NCBI GenBank assembly: GCA_964348525.1
Contig: CAYGCY010000002.1
Location: 32,435-96,434 of the forward strand
Direction of reading: 5' to 3'
DNA: 64,000 bases
Origin: 12-FULL-44-12b sp964348525
GTDB taxonomy: Bacteria > Patescibacteriota > Minisyncoccia > Phycocordibacterales > Zambryskibacteraceae
Each line of letters begins with the position of its first letter. Positions within the stretch are counted from its first letter, which is position 1. Positions 24,698 through 31,441 of this stretch are shown here, piece by piece. The position numbers and the translations under genes were made by a program. The notes below the pieces were generated by a model that had not been told where the DNA came from, made no database searches, and was given only the letters and a program-made list of their open reading frames with translations.

Positions 24698-25966
24698 TTA
24701 TTCAACAACAACTTTGTGGTAAGTCTTCTTCCCTTTTCTCAAAAGAACCGTGGAGTCGTCCGTCACAAACTGACTCAACGAGACTCCGGTATCCGTTACG
24801 GCCTTGTTGCCGATGTAAATACCGCCGGCTCTCACGAGCTTTGCCGCTTCTGTTTTTGACGTGGAGAAGCCCACCCTAACGAGAACTTCGGTGAGCTTCA
24901 ACCCGTCTATTTCAGACTTGGTGAAAGTGGTACTCGGAACATGCGACAGGTCCCCACCTTCAGCACCAAACAACCCTCTTGATGAAGCTTGGGCTTTTTT
25001 CGCCTCTTCTTCACCGTGAGTGATTTTGGTTGCCTCAAAAGCGAGGGCCTCCTTTGCTCCTCGCAAATGGTGTCCGCCTTGTTCGCAGAGCTTGGCGATT
25101 TCTTCCAATGGCAGAAAGGTGAAGAGTTTCAGGAACTTTTCCACATCTCTGTCATCGGAATTAATCCAGTACTGGTAGTACTCGAAGGGCGAAGTCTTCG
25201 CCGCATCAAGCCAAATCGCACCAGACTCCGTCTTGCCCATCTTCTGTCCACGCGCAGTGGTGAGAAGCGGGAACGTCAAGCCGTGGGAATTTCCTTGCGT
25301 CACTTTCTTGATGAGGTCGATGCCCGCAAGGATGTTGCTCCACTGGTCGTCACCACCCATTTGCACCGTACACCCGTGCTTTTCGTACAAGACGAGGAAA
25401 TCATACGCCTGAAGCAACTGGTAGTTGAACTCAATGAAGGACAAGCCTTCATCTCTGTCCAGTCTCATCCTGTATGCTTCAGCGCGAATCATCTCGTTCA
25501 CCTTGAAGAATCGCCCGACGTCCCTCAAAAACTCGATGTAGTTGAGGGGTAACAACCAGTCCGCATTGTTCAAAAACAATCCAACGCCGTCACCGAAAGA
25601 CAAGTACCTCTTGAGTTGCTCCAAAAGAAGACGACCGTTTTTCGCGATGTCTTCTTTTGAAAGCATTTGTCTCATCTGCGTCTTCCCGCTCGGATCCCCA
25701 ATCATGGTGGTTCCACCACCAATGATTGCAATGGGCATGTGACCAGCCCTTTGCAGATGGGTCATTGCCATAATCGGCAACAGATGTCCAACGTGCATGC
25801 TGTCTGCAGTTGGATCGAAGCCGACATAGAACGTGACCTTCCCCGTGTCTAACAGGGATTCAAGCGACAAGGTCTTCACCAGCGTGTGCCGGTCAAAAAC
25901 CTCGACAGGCGCTGTCTCCTGCTTGATGAAACCCCTGCCCTTCAGTTCTTCGTATACGTGTGACAT
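24698..25966 (-). CDS. tyrS: Tyrosyl-tRNA synthetase
   Basis: Class I synthetase charging tRNA-Tyr. The 422-residue protein has the HIGH-type motif in DPTADSMHVGHLLP, the Tyr-binding segment YDFLVLYEKHGCTVQMGGDDQ (here split in reading), a KMSKS variant KMGKTESG and a C-terminal S4 domain (about 355-420, VLVRVGFSTSKTEAAKLVRA). Its start has a Shine-Dalgarno sequence (AGAGGA). Unlike the other synthetases here (alaS, leuS, serS) it is clearly GC-rich in codon choice. It is followed directly by tRNA-Tyr and a strong terminator. Acquisition as a synthetase-tRNA unit is plausible. Confidence 0.96.
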   Translation of the reverse strand: MSHVYEELKGRGFIKQETAPVEVFDRHTLVKTLSLESLLDTGKVTFYVGFDPTADSMHVGHLLPIMAMTHLQRAGHMPIAIIGGGTTMIGDPSGKTQMRQMLSKEDIAKNGRLLLEQLKRYLSFGDGVGLFLNNADWLLPLNYIEFLRDVGRFFKVNEMIRAEAYRMRLDRDEGLSFIEFNYQLLQAYDFLVLYEKHGCTVQMGGDDQWSNILAGIDLIKKVTQGNSHGLTFPLLTTARGQKMGKTESGAIWLDAAKTSPFEYYQYWINSDDRDVEKFLKLFTFLPLEEIAKLCEQGGHHLRGAKEALAFEATKITHGEEEAKKAQASSRGLFGAEGGDLSHVPSTTFTKSEIDGLKLTEVLVRVGFSTSKTEAAKLVRAGGIYIGNKAVTDTGVSLSQFVTDDSTVLLRKGKKTYHKVVVE

Positions 25967-26071
25967 TTGACTATCCTCTTATAGCTGGTTAATGAACTAT
26001 AGTCTTTGTGACTAGCACACTAACTCTTTATTCAGTAAATCACGAAATCTGCACTAAAGCAACCATTTTAT

Positions 26072-26100
26072 TTGACAATTGTTTATAAATTTGGCAATAT
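26072..26100 (+). promoter_or_regulatory. Sigma70-type promoter
   Basis: TTGACA, 17-base spacer, CAATAT, ending 33 bases before the ATG of the 58-residue gene. It is divergent from tyrS. Confidence 0.7.
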
Positions 26101-26133
26101 CCCAGTTTAGAAACCCTTACACGGAGCAACTCA

Positions 26134-26310
26134 ATGTTTCGCTATATGATGTTCTACCTAGCCGGCCACAAGGACAGAAAGGCATACCAGCCCGAATTTG
26201 ATGCCCGTGACGATACCGAAGCACTCCGAATTGCCACGGATAAACTGGCTGATGTGCGTTTGGCTGGAGGCGACCCTTCGGACTTCAGACTTTTCAAGGA
26301 AATCAAGTAA
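26134..26310 (+). CDS. Small soluble protein, unknown
   Basis: A 58-residue protein, MFRYMMFYLAGHKDRKAYQP..., with an acidic middle (FDARDDTEALRIATDKL, likely helix) and a C-terminal LFKEIK. No family recognised and no membrane segment. A Shine-Dalgarno (CGGAG) lies eight bases before the ATG. It has a good promoter upstream and a terminator 11 bases after the stop. GC-rich codon choice compared with the core genes. Confidence 0.7.
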   Translation: MFRYMMFYLAGHKDRKAYQPEFDARDDTEALRIATDKLADVRLAGGDPSDFRLFKEIK

Positions 26311-26320
26311 CTAGCACAGC

Positions 26321-26344
26321 AAGCCGCCCCAAAGGGGCGGCTTT
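26321..26344 (+). terminator. Terminator after the 58-residue gene
   Basis: AAGCCGCCCC and GGGGCGGCTT stem with a short AAA loop, followed by TCACATTC. Weak T-run but a strong stem. Confidence 0.7.
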
Positions 26345-26419
26345 CACATTCAAAAATATGAACGATTGAAAAAAAATTTAAAATATTGTAGAACTAATGC
26401 CCCTCTACCGGAGAACGAC

Positions 26420-26677
26420 ATGGGAGTTACGCAGTACCCTCGTGAGCTTGCGGTTGCGATGTCGAAGCCCAAACATCTGCAGTTCTTTCATTCTTTGTCT
26501 ATCGTAGAGAGACAAAGAATTCGTGGCTTGGCAGGAGGAGTACACAAGTGCGGGTGCAGTTACTTTCACGAGCAACTCGGCACCGCCTGCGAGCACGACA
26601 TTGCCACATTTCTGGCACTACCCATCACGAAGCGCAAGACCATCCTGCGTTCGTCCGCCCACCACCTCAGAACTTGA
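26420..26677 (+). CDS. Small Cys/His-rich protein, unknown
   Basis: An 85-residue protein from MGVTQYPRELAVAMSKPKHL. The start is set by CCGGAGAAC seven bases upstream; the longer TTG-initiated frame lacks this. A cluster HKCGCSYFHEQLGTACEHD (three Cys, three His) suggests metal binding, followed by a basic C-terminus. The TGA stop codon lies inside the loop of the terminator hairpin. It stands alone, on the opposite strand to the next gene. Function unknown. Confidence 0.65.
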   Translation: MGVTQYPRELAVAMSKPKHLQFFHSLSIVERQRIRGLAGGVHKCGCSYFHEQLGTACEHDIATFLALPITKRKTILRSSAHHLRT

Positions 26678-26692
26678 GGTGGTGGTTTTTTT
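26659..26692 (+). terminator. Terminator containing the stop codon of its gene
   Basis: CCACCACCTCA and TGAGGTGGTGG stem followed by seven T residues, a textbook intrinsic terminator. The TGA of the preceding gene is part of the hairpin. Confidence 0.92.
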
Positions 26693-27284
26693 ATTTCCCT
26701 CTCTTTCCTAACCGGTAAACCCGTCTCTTCATTGTATCTCTTCTCCAAACACCAAAGTGTTTCAAGTAACCAAATTGTCTAACCCTGATTGGTCTAAACC
26801 CTGAAAACCACAAAATTCCTTTTCTAATTTCATTAGTAGTATCCCCAAATATAATCCTTTGTATTAAAGGTACCGAGTCTGAAGTTACAAATATGCTTGC
26901 GCTTTTCCCCTTCAATAATTTTTGCCAAAGCTGACCCTTAGCTATAAATCTATAGGCAAACCCCGACAGCCATGTTCTATCAAAAAGACCTTTTAACAAT
27001 GCGGGCATTGTGGACCACCAAGATGGATAGAAAATAACGAAATGGTCACACCATCTAATATTTTCTTGAAAGGAAACTAAATCTGGTTCAAGCTCTTGTG
27101 CCACTTTATAGCCTTTGTGAAGAATTGGGTCAAACTGCATTTCTCCCACATTTTGCCTTCGTACATCATGCCCCGCCTCCATCGCTCCTTTTTCATACTC
27201 ACTAGCAAGTGTTCCATTAAATGAATCGGTATCTGGGTGCCCTAGCAAAATAAAAATTTTCTTAGATTTGGTCTTAAAAAACAT
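26691..27284 (-). CDS. NAD(P)H-quinone-oxidoreductase-like flavoprotein
   Basis: A flavodoxin-fold (Flavodoxin_2) protein of about 197 residues from MFFKTKSKKIFILLGHPDTD. Family features include LLGHPDTDSFNGTLASEYEKGA, the dinucleotide-side motif FVIFYPSWWSTMPALLKGLFD, and the FGDTTNEIRKGIL region. It is probably an FMN/FAD-dependent quinone or nitro-reductase. I chose the Met at 27284 because a TATAAT box sits just upstream, leaving almost no leader; the longer frame would put that box inside the gene. Confidence 0.88.
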   Translation of the reverse strand: MFFKTKSKKIFILLGHPDTDSFNGTLASEYEKGAMEAGHDVRRQNVGEMQFDPILHKGYKVAQELEPDLVSFQENIRWCDHFVIFYPSWWSTMPALLKGLFDRTWLSGFAYRFIAKGQLWQKLLKGKSASIFVTSDSVPLIQRIIFGDTTNEIRKGILWFSGFRPIRVRQFGYLKHFGVWRRDTMKRRVYRLGKRGK

Positions 27285-27399
27285 TGCCAAATTATACCCT
27301 ACAGACTGCTCACTTTTTGCCTTGAGACAGGACAAAGACCCTATGGTATACTTGCCTTTGTCCGATTTATATTGTTAACAAAGTAAAATAATCAAAATT

Positions 27400-27657
27400 A
27401 TGGTTAGAAAAGCTAATCCAGCACTATTGAAGCCTATGAATCTGTCTGCAGAACTTGAGGCTGTAGTGGGAAAAGGTCCTATGTCTCGAGGTTCAGTAGT
27501 AAAAGGTATGTGGGACTACATCAAGAAACACAACCTTCAGAATCCTTCAAACAAGAGAAACATCTTGGCTGATGAGAAACTAAAGCCTTTGTTCGGAGGC
27601 AAAAGCGAAGTGACTATGTTTGAGATGACTAAACTCGTTTCAGGCCACTTGAGCTAA
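27400..27657 (+). CDS. SWIB/MDM2-domain protein
   Basis: An 85-residue protein that is almost entirely one SWIB domain: NPALLKPMNLSAELEAVVG, GSVVKGMWDYIKKHNLQ, NILADEKLKPLFGG and a C-terminal TKLVSGHLS. SWIB domains are typical of eukaryotic chromatin remodelers. In bacteria they occur in Chlamydiae, fused to topoisomerase I or alone, and in some other groups. Here topA lies 31 kb away and has no SWIB, so this free-standing protein may be a nucleoid-associated factor; that is inference. It has its own bidirectional terminator. Confidence 0.9.
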   Translation: MVRKANPALLKPMNLSAELEAVVGKGPMSRGSVVKGMWDYIKKHNLQNPSNKRNILADEKLKPLFGGKSEVTMFEMTKLVSGHLS

Positions 27658-27699
27658 ATTTCCTTGGGCGTCCGACGGGACAGCTCTCGTGAAATAAAC

Positions 27700-27733
27700 A
27701 AAAAACCGTTCACTAGCTAGTGAACGGTTTTTT
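27700..27733. terminator. Bidirectional terminator
   Basis: A-run, ACCGTTCACTAG and its complement, T-run. It separates the SWIB gene (plus) from the Ala tRNAs (minus). Confidence 0.9.
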
Positions 27734-27739
27734 GTATTG

Positions 27740-27810
27740 TGGACCTATCGGGAATCGCACCCGAGCTTCGTCAATGCGAATGACGCGTCGTGCTACTAGA
27801 CTATAGGCCC
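27740..27810 (-). tRNA. tRNA-Ala (CGC)
   Basis: Acceptor stem GGGCCTA/TAGGTCC with the alanine identity pair G3:U70. Anticodon stem CGTCA/TGACG encloses TTCGCAT, giving anticodon CGC. T loop GTGCGATTC-type. The 3' CCA is not encoded. Follows tRNA-Ala(GGC) on the same strand by 12 bases. Confidence 0.93.
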
Positions 27811-27822
27811 ATTTCTCTTCGG

Positions 27823-27893
27823 TGGACTCACGGGGAATCGGACCCCGACCTCATCCATGCCATGGATGCGTAATACCATTTTACTATGAGCCC
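27823..27893 (-). tRNA. tRNA-Ala (GGC)
   Basis: Acceptor stem GGGCTCA/TGAGTCC with G3:U70. Anticodon stem CATCC/GGATG around ATGGCAT, giving GGC. Full T arm (GGGGTCCGATTCCCC). CCA not encoded. Probably processed from one precursor with the CGC isoacceptor. Confidence 0.93.
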
Positions 27894-27965
27894 GTCGTAC
27901 TGGTATTTTACGGAAAATAACCACAGCTTCAAATAAGATTATTTTTAGGATAAGATGTTGTCTTC

Positions 27966-28039
27966 GGACCTTTAGCTTAGTTGTAGCGTCTCGTGAAAAG
28001 CAACCAGCTGTAGGGTTTCGTAAAATGTTGCTCATGCAC
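27966..28039 (+). pseudogene. Degenerate tRNA-Ala-like repeat unit 1
   Basis: About 74 bases whose first third resembles the neighbouring tRNA-Ala(TGC) (GGACCTTTAGCTTAGTTG against GGGCCCTTAGCTTAGCTG). The rest diverges and cannot form normal anticodon and T arms. It is tandem with a second such unit (TTAGTTGTAGCGTCTCGTGA identical in both) and then with the intact tRNA. Confidence 0.6.
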
Positions 28040-28112
28040 GGGCCTTGGCTTAGTTGTAGCGTCTCGTGAAAAGCAACTGACTTCAGAGTTTTGTAAAATA
28101 TTGTTCGTGTAC
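28040..28112 (+). pseudogene. Degenerate tRNA-Ala-like repeat unit 2
   Basis: About 73 bases starting GGGCCTTGGCTTAGTTG, highly similar to unit 1 and to the 5' half of the intact tRNA-Ala(TGC) that begins at the next base. TTAGTTG..CAACTGA and TTTTGTAAAA could form short stems, so a folded RNA is possible, but it is not a standard cloverleaf. Confidence 0.6.
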
Positions 28113-28188
28113 GGGCCCTTAGCTTAGCTGGTAGAGCGCCTCATTTGCAATGAGGAGGTCAGCGGTTCGAATCCGCTAGGGTCCACCA
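28113..28188 (+). tRNA. tRNA-Ala (TGC)
   Basis: A 76-base tRNA: acceptor GGGCCCT/AGGGTCC with G3:U70, D arm GCTTAGCTGGTAGAGC, anticodon TGC in TTTGCAA, T arm AGCGGTTCGAATCCGCT and encoded ACCA. Standard in every arm. Transcribed away from the other two alanine tRNAs. Confidence 0.97.
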
Positions 28189-28253
28189 TACGCTTTACAT
28201 ATAAATATATTCTCTTATCATCTTCAATTAGCGCTCTTTCAAATGAGGTGTTT

Positions 28254-28514
28254 ATGGGAAAATTCATAGCAGGTGTCTTACTTGCTGGAGGTTTGTTGTT
28301 GGTTGGAACAGTCTGGGCACAAAGCCAGACCGACTCGCTCAACAGCAACCCAGCGAGGGAATACTACTTCTTGGCCACCAGTCGTAGCCACTTCAATGGG
28401 ATTAGAACTGCTGTCGTAGTGGGGCCATTTCTAAGCTTGAGCGAATGCTCAGAAATGGGCGCAATCACCACAGGAAAAGGGTTCTCAGCAACCAAGTGCT
28501 GGATTGGGCGCTAG
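28254..28514 (+). CDS. Small secreted protein, unknown
   Basis: An 86-residue precursor with a clear Sec signal peptide, MGKFIAGVLLAGGLLLVGTV, then WAQS with likely cleavage after WA. The mature part (about 63 residues) has two Cys (LSECSEMGA, TKCWIGR) that could form one disulfide. I chose ATG 28254 because the GTG six bases earlier would overlap the Shine-Dalgarno sequence (GAGGTG). GC-richer than its neighbours, with its own terminator. No family recognised. Confidence 0.7.
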   Translation: MGKFIAGVLLAGGLLLVGTVWAQSQTDSLNSNPAREYYFLATSRSHFNGIRTAVVVGPFLSLSECSEMGAITTGKGFSATKCWIGR

Positions 28515-28525
28515 CCATTCGCAGG

Positions 28526-28559
28526 CCAAAACGACACAGTTATCTCTAGCTGTGTCGTT
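28526..28559 (+). terminator. Terminator after the secreted-protein gene
   Basis: AAAACGACACAG and CTGTGTCGTTTT stem with a ten-base loop; both flanks suit use in either direction, serving ddl on the minus strand as well. Confidence 0.85.
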
Positions 28560-28562
28560 TTC

Positions 28563-29543
28563 TTATTTAATTTGAGAAATATTTATAATATGTTCAATAA
28601 ACTGCTCTGGTGTTCCGCCTACAGCATGAAGACCTTTATAAAACAGCGAATTATTATTTAATGCGGGCAAAGAATTAACTTCCAAAAACATCACTCCCCT
28701 TTTCGGATGAATTATAAAGTCAGAGCGAGAATAAGGGCCAAGATTTAATTTGTCATGCACTTTTTTGGCGGTATTAGCCACAAGCTCTTTTATTTTTTGG
28801 CTAATGCGCGCAGGTGTGCGAACAACAGGTTCTTTTTGATATTTATCTTCAAAAGTGAAAATACCTCCGTGAGAAATTTCTACAGGCATAAAGGCATACA
28901 AAGGTTCTCCTCTGAAACCACGTACCACTCCGCAGGTAATTTCTACTCCCGGAATATATTCCTCAACAACTACTTTGTCTGAAAAATGAAAAGCTTTTTC
29001 TAGGGCGTTTTCCAATTCCTGTGGAGTTTTAGCAACAGAAATTCCAAAAGATGAGCCTGAATCTGCCGGTTTTATAATGGCTGGCATTGGCACATTTCTA
29101 AAGGTTTCCGAAATAACTTCTGGTCCGAAATCGTCTATTTTTACCATTTGATGAAAGGGTGATTTGATGCCGTGCTCCTTTAAAAATTCTTTTGCCGTGT
29201 GTTTGTTTTGACTAAGAGTGCCCGCAAATGCAGATGGGCCGGTATGAGGAATTTTCAACGAATCAAGAATACGCGAAACATACCCACCCTCTCCGAACGG
29301 TCCGTGCAAAGCGTTTATAACCAGATCCATTTTTGTAACTATGTCTTCAGATTTGCGAGGCAGACCATTCAAATGCCATACCCCCTTTAAATCAATGAGA
29401 ATATCAAATGCCTCGTATTTGTCTCCAAAACTTTCACGAAGAATTTTAAGGATTGAGGCGCCAGTTTCGAGAGACACATAGTACTCATGTGAGGGCCCAC
29501 CTCGAAGCACTCCTATGCGAGTTTTTTCTAGTCTAAATGACAT
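28563..29543 (-). CDS. ddl: D-alanine-D-alanine ligase
   Basis: ATP-grasp enzyme making the D-Ala-D-Ala dipeptide of peptidoglycan. The 326-residue protein has the N-terminal LRGGPSHEYYVSLETG motif, the ATP-grasp loop PAIIKPADSGSSFGISVAKT and the C-terminal metal/substrate motif GVMFLEVNSLPAL-NNNS. Normal length. With mltG and ftsQ in this window it supports a peptidoglycan wall. It lies upstream of a terminator shared with the convergent small gene. Confidence 0.95.
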   Translation of the reverse strand: MSFRLEKTRIGVLRGGPSHEYYVSLETGASILKILRESFGDKYEAFDILIDLKGVWHLNGLPRKSEDIVTKMDLVINALHGPFGEGGYVSRILDSLKIPHTGPSAFAGTLSQNKHTAKEFLKEHGIKSPFHQMVKIDDFGPEVISETFRNVPMPAIIKPADSGSSFGISVAKTPQELENALEKAFHFSDKVVVEEYIPGVEITCGVVRGFRGEPLYAFMPVEISHGGIFTFEDKYQKEPVVRTPARISQKIKELVANTAKKVHDKLNLGPYSRSDFIIHPKRGVMFLEVNSLPALNNNSLFYKGLHAVGGTPEQFIEHIINISQIK

Positions 29544-29577
29544 TGAAAATATTATAGCCCATCAGAAACTATAAAAT

Positions 29578-30798
29578 TTATAATTTCCTAAGACTCCTGT
29601 GGTAGCCGATGGCAAAACGATGCGCCTCGCTATTGGCGAGGAGAATTTCCTGTTTTCTTCCTTTTACCACTTCATTATTCCCTATTACATCTTTTGCTTT
29701 GTGCTTTTCATCCTTTACCACGGAACATGCTTCTATATTTAGACCAGCACTTTCTAAAACTGTCTTTGCAGTGTTTATTTGTGCAGTGGAACCATCCACT
29801 ACTATCAAGTCGGGCATTGTCCATTCAGTGTGCTTAAAGCGCCTAGTTAAGATTTCTTTCAAATTGACTGTGTCATTTACCCTGTCCTTACCTGCTCCAC
29901 GAATCTTGAATTTTCTATAATCATTTTTTTTGGCTTCACCGTCTTCTACTACCGTCATTACGCCTACTGTATTAGTGCCGGAAATATGGGCGACATCGTA
30001 TGCCTCAATACGAAAAGCTTTAGACCGTTGGCTCGAAGCTATTAGTTGTTCGTGTTTTAGGAGAGAAACATCGCGGATATGCTCTAAAGCAAATATTTGT
30101 TTCTTGATTATTTGCGCCTTTTCAAAATTTTTGGCTTTAGCTAGAGACATCATTTCTTTTTTAAGAGAATTGACCAACATTCTTTTTTTACCAGAAAAAA
30201 ATAAAGAAATGTGCCTTATGGTTTTTGCGTATTCATTTTTTGATATTTTACCTATACACACTCCAGGGCAAAGACCGATTTGATAATTAAAACATCCTCG
30301 CTTTGCATTTAATTCACACCTATCTCTATACGGAAACATTTTTCTAATTATTTTTAATGCTTCTTTTAATTGGCTCCCGTTAGTAAAGGGGCCGAAAACA
30401 GCTTTAGGCTTTAAGCTAGAGGCTTTAAGTTTCAACTCTCGCTCACGAACAATTAAAACCTTTGGGAAAACTTCTTTCGTAATTACAACGTAGTTAAAAC
30501 TTTTATCATCTTTGTCCCTACTATTTCCGCTCGGCTGTAAACGCTTTATTTCTGCCGCTTCCAAAATCAATGCCTCCAAAACTGAATCGGTTGTTTTATA
30601 GGAAATAGAATCTGCAGACACAATCATTGATACAATTTTCGAACCACGCGTTAAGAGAAGGTCATTAGAAAAATAACTTTTCACCCTGTCTTTCAAGGAT
30701 GTGGCTTTCCCTACATACAAAACTTCCCTACCTTTTTTGAAGTAGTAAACCCCTGGGCTATCGGGAAATTTGTATTTTTTAAAATCTTGACTAACCAT
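29578..30798 (-). CDS. uvrC: UvrC excinuclease subunit, C-terminally short
   Basis: Makes the dual incisions in nucleotide excision repair. The 406-residue protein has the GIY-YIG nuclease domain (GVYYFKKGREVLYVGKAT), a Cys cluster (RCELNAKRGCFNYQIGLC), a UVR helix pair (NFEKAQIIKKQI) and the RNase H-like second nuclease (YDVAHISGTNTVGVM, DLIVVDGSTAQINTA). It stops shortly after HRFAIGYHRSLR, so the C-terminal helix-hairpin-helix pair of the roughly 600-residue family standard is missing. Frame and ending are clean, so this looks like natural reduction. uvrA and uvrB are close by. Confidence 0.93.
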   Translation of the reverse strand: MVSQDFKKYKFPDSPGVYYFKKGREVLYVGKATSLKDRVKSYFSNDLLLTRGSKIVSMIVSADSISYKTTDSVLEALILEAAEIKRLQPSGNSRDKDDKSFNYVVITKEVFPKVLIVRERELKLKASSLKPKAVFGPFTNGSQLKEALKIIRKMFPYRDRCELNAKRGCFNYQIGLCPGVCIGKISKNEYAKTIRHISLFFSGKKRMLVNSLKKEMMSLAKAKNFEKAQIIKKQIFALEHIRDVSLLKHEQLIASSQRSKAFRIEAYDVAHISGTNTVGVMTVVEDGEAKKNDYRKFKIRGAGKDRVNDTVNLKEILTRRFKHTEWTMPDLIVVDGSTAQINTAKTVLESAGLNIEACSVVKDEKHKAKDVIGNNEVVKGRKQEILLANSEAHRFAIGYHRSLRKL

Positions 30799-30857
30799 TT
30801 TTTAGATTGTAGTGTAATAAAAGAACAAGCACAAGTCGCCACACCTTCGGAGGACAC

Positions 30858-31121
30858 ATGAGTATCTTTGGGCACGACGCTTTGGAGCCTGCTCCCGCAA
30901 GCCGGTCTGGTGGGCCAACACCTCCGGAGGTGTTTGAGGGTCCAAGCGGACTTATCGGCTCGAGTATGGCAGACCTTTGTGGACAAGACACAGGCGCTCC
31001 TCCAGCACACACGGGGGCACCTTGCCACGACTGGAGTGCCCCGCCACAGACCAAGGCTGGTTGTGATTGCCACGGCATTCCCAATTGCCCAGCTTCACAC
31101 CCACCCGAATTCGGATGCTGA
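30858..31121 (+). CDS. Pro/Cys-rich small protein, unknown
   Basis: An 87-residue protein rich in Pro, Gly, Cys and His, opening MSIFGHDALEPAPASRSGGP. It has six Cys, including CDCHG and NCPASH near the C-terminus, and no transmembrane segment or signal peptide. Start fixed by CGGAGGACAC upstream. Immediately divergent from uvrC and ended by a strong terminator. Low-complexity composition makes a compact fold uncertain; metal binding through Cys/His is possible. Confidence 0.55.
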   Translation: MSIFGHDALEPAPASRSGGPTPPEVFEGPSGLIGSSMADLCGQDTGAPPAHTGAPCHDWSAPPQTKAGCDCHGIPNCPASHPPEFGC

Positions 31122-31127
31122 CACCTA

Positions 31128-31167
31128 CCCCGCGAGATGTATCCACATCTCGCGGGGTTTTCTTTTT
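31128..31167 (+). terminator. Strong intrinsic terminator
   Basis: CCCCGCGAGATG and CATCTCGCGGGG stem (12 bp), six-base loop, then TTTTCTTTTT. Confidence 0.95.
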
Positions 31168-31214
31168 CCCTATTCGGAGTTATAAATTCAAAAGACTCGC
31201 ACAAGGAGATTGCC

Positions 31215-31415
31215 ATGAGTATCAGTGGTGAGGAAATGGAAGTAATGGGCAGAGCCTCGATACTTCTGGACAAGCTCAAGAAAAGGGGCTTGGACCCTGA
31301 AGAATTTGACGAACTGCGTCGGCTTCAATCCATGTGCCCACACAATTCACGGCCTGTGGACTTCATGCACAACGGAGAAGATTGCGAAGCTTGTGGCATG
31401 CACCTCGGTACATAA
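31215..31415 (+). CDS. Small protein with helical N-terminus and Cys/His C-terminus
   Basis: A 66-residue protein, MSISGEEMEVMGRASILLDK..., with a charged helix in the first half and a probable zinc site in the second: MCPHNSRPVDFMH then CEACGMHLG. Translation starts at the ATG after CAAGGAGATTGCC; the earlier in-frame ATG would lie in the promoter region. The stop codon touches the terminator. Function unknown; the Cys2/His pattern recalls short zinc ribbons. Confidence 0.7.
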   Translation: MSISGEEMEVMGRASILLDKLKKRGLDPEEFDELRRLQSMCPHNSRPVDFMHNGEDCEACGMHLGT

Positions 31416-31441
31416 AGGGGCCCCTGTGGCCCCTTTTGTTT
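31414..31441. terminator. Terminator shared with uvrA
   Basis: AAAGGGGCC and GGCCCCTTT stem with a five-base loop, T-rich on the plus side and preceded by A-rich sequence, so usable from both directions. It overlaps the uvrA stop codon by two bases. Confidence 0.85.
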
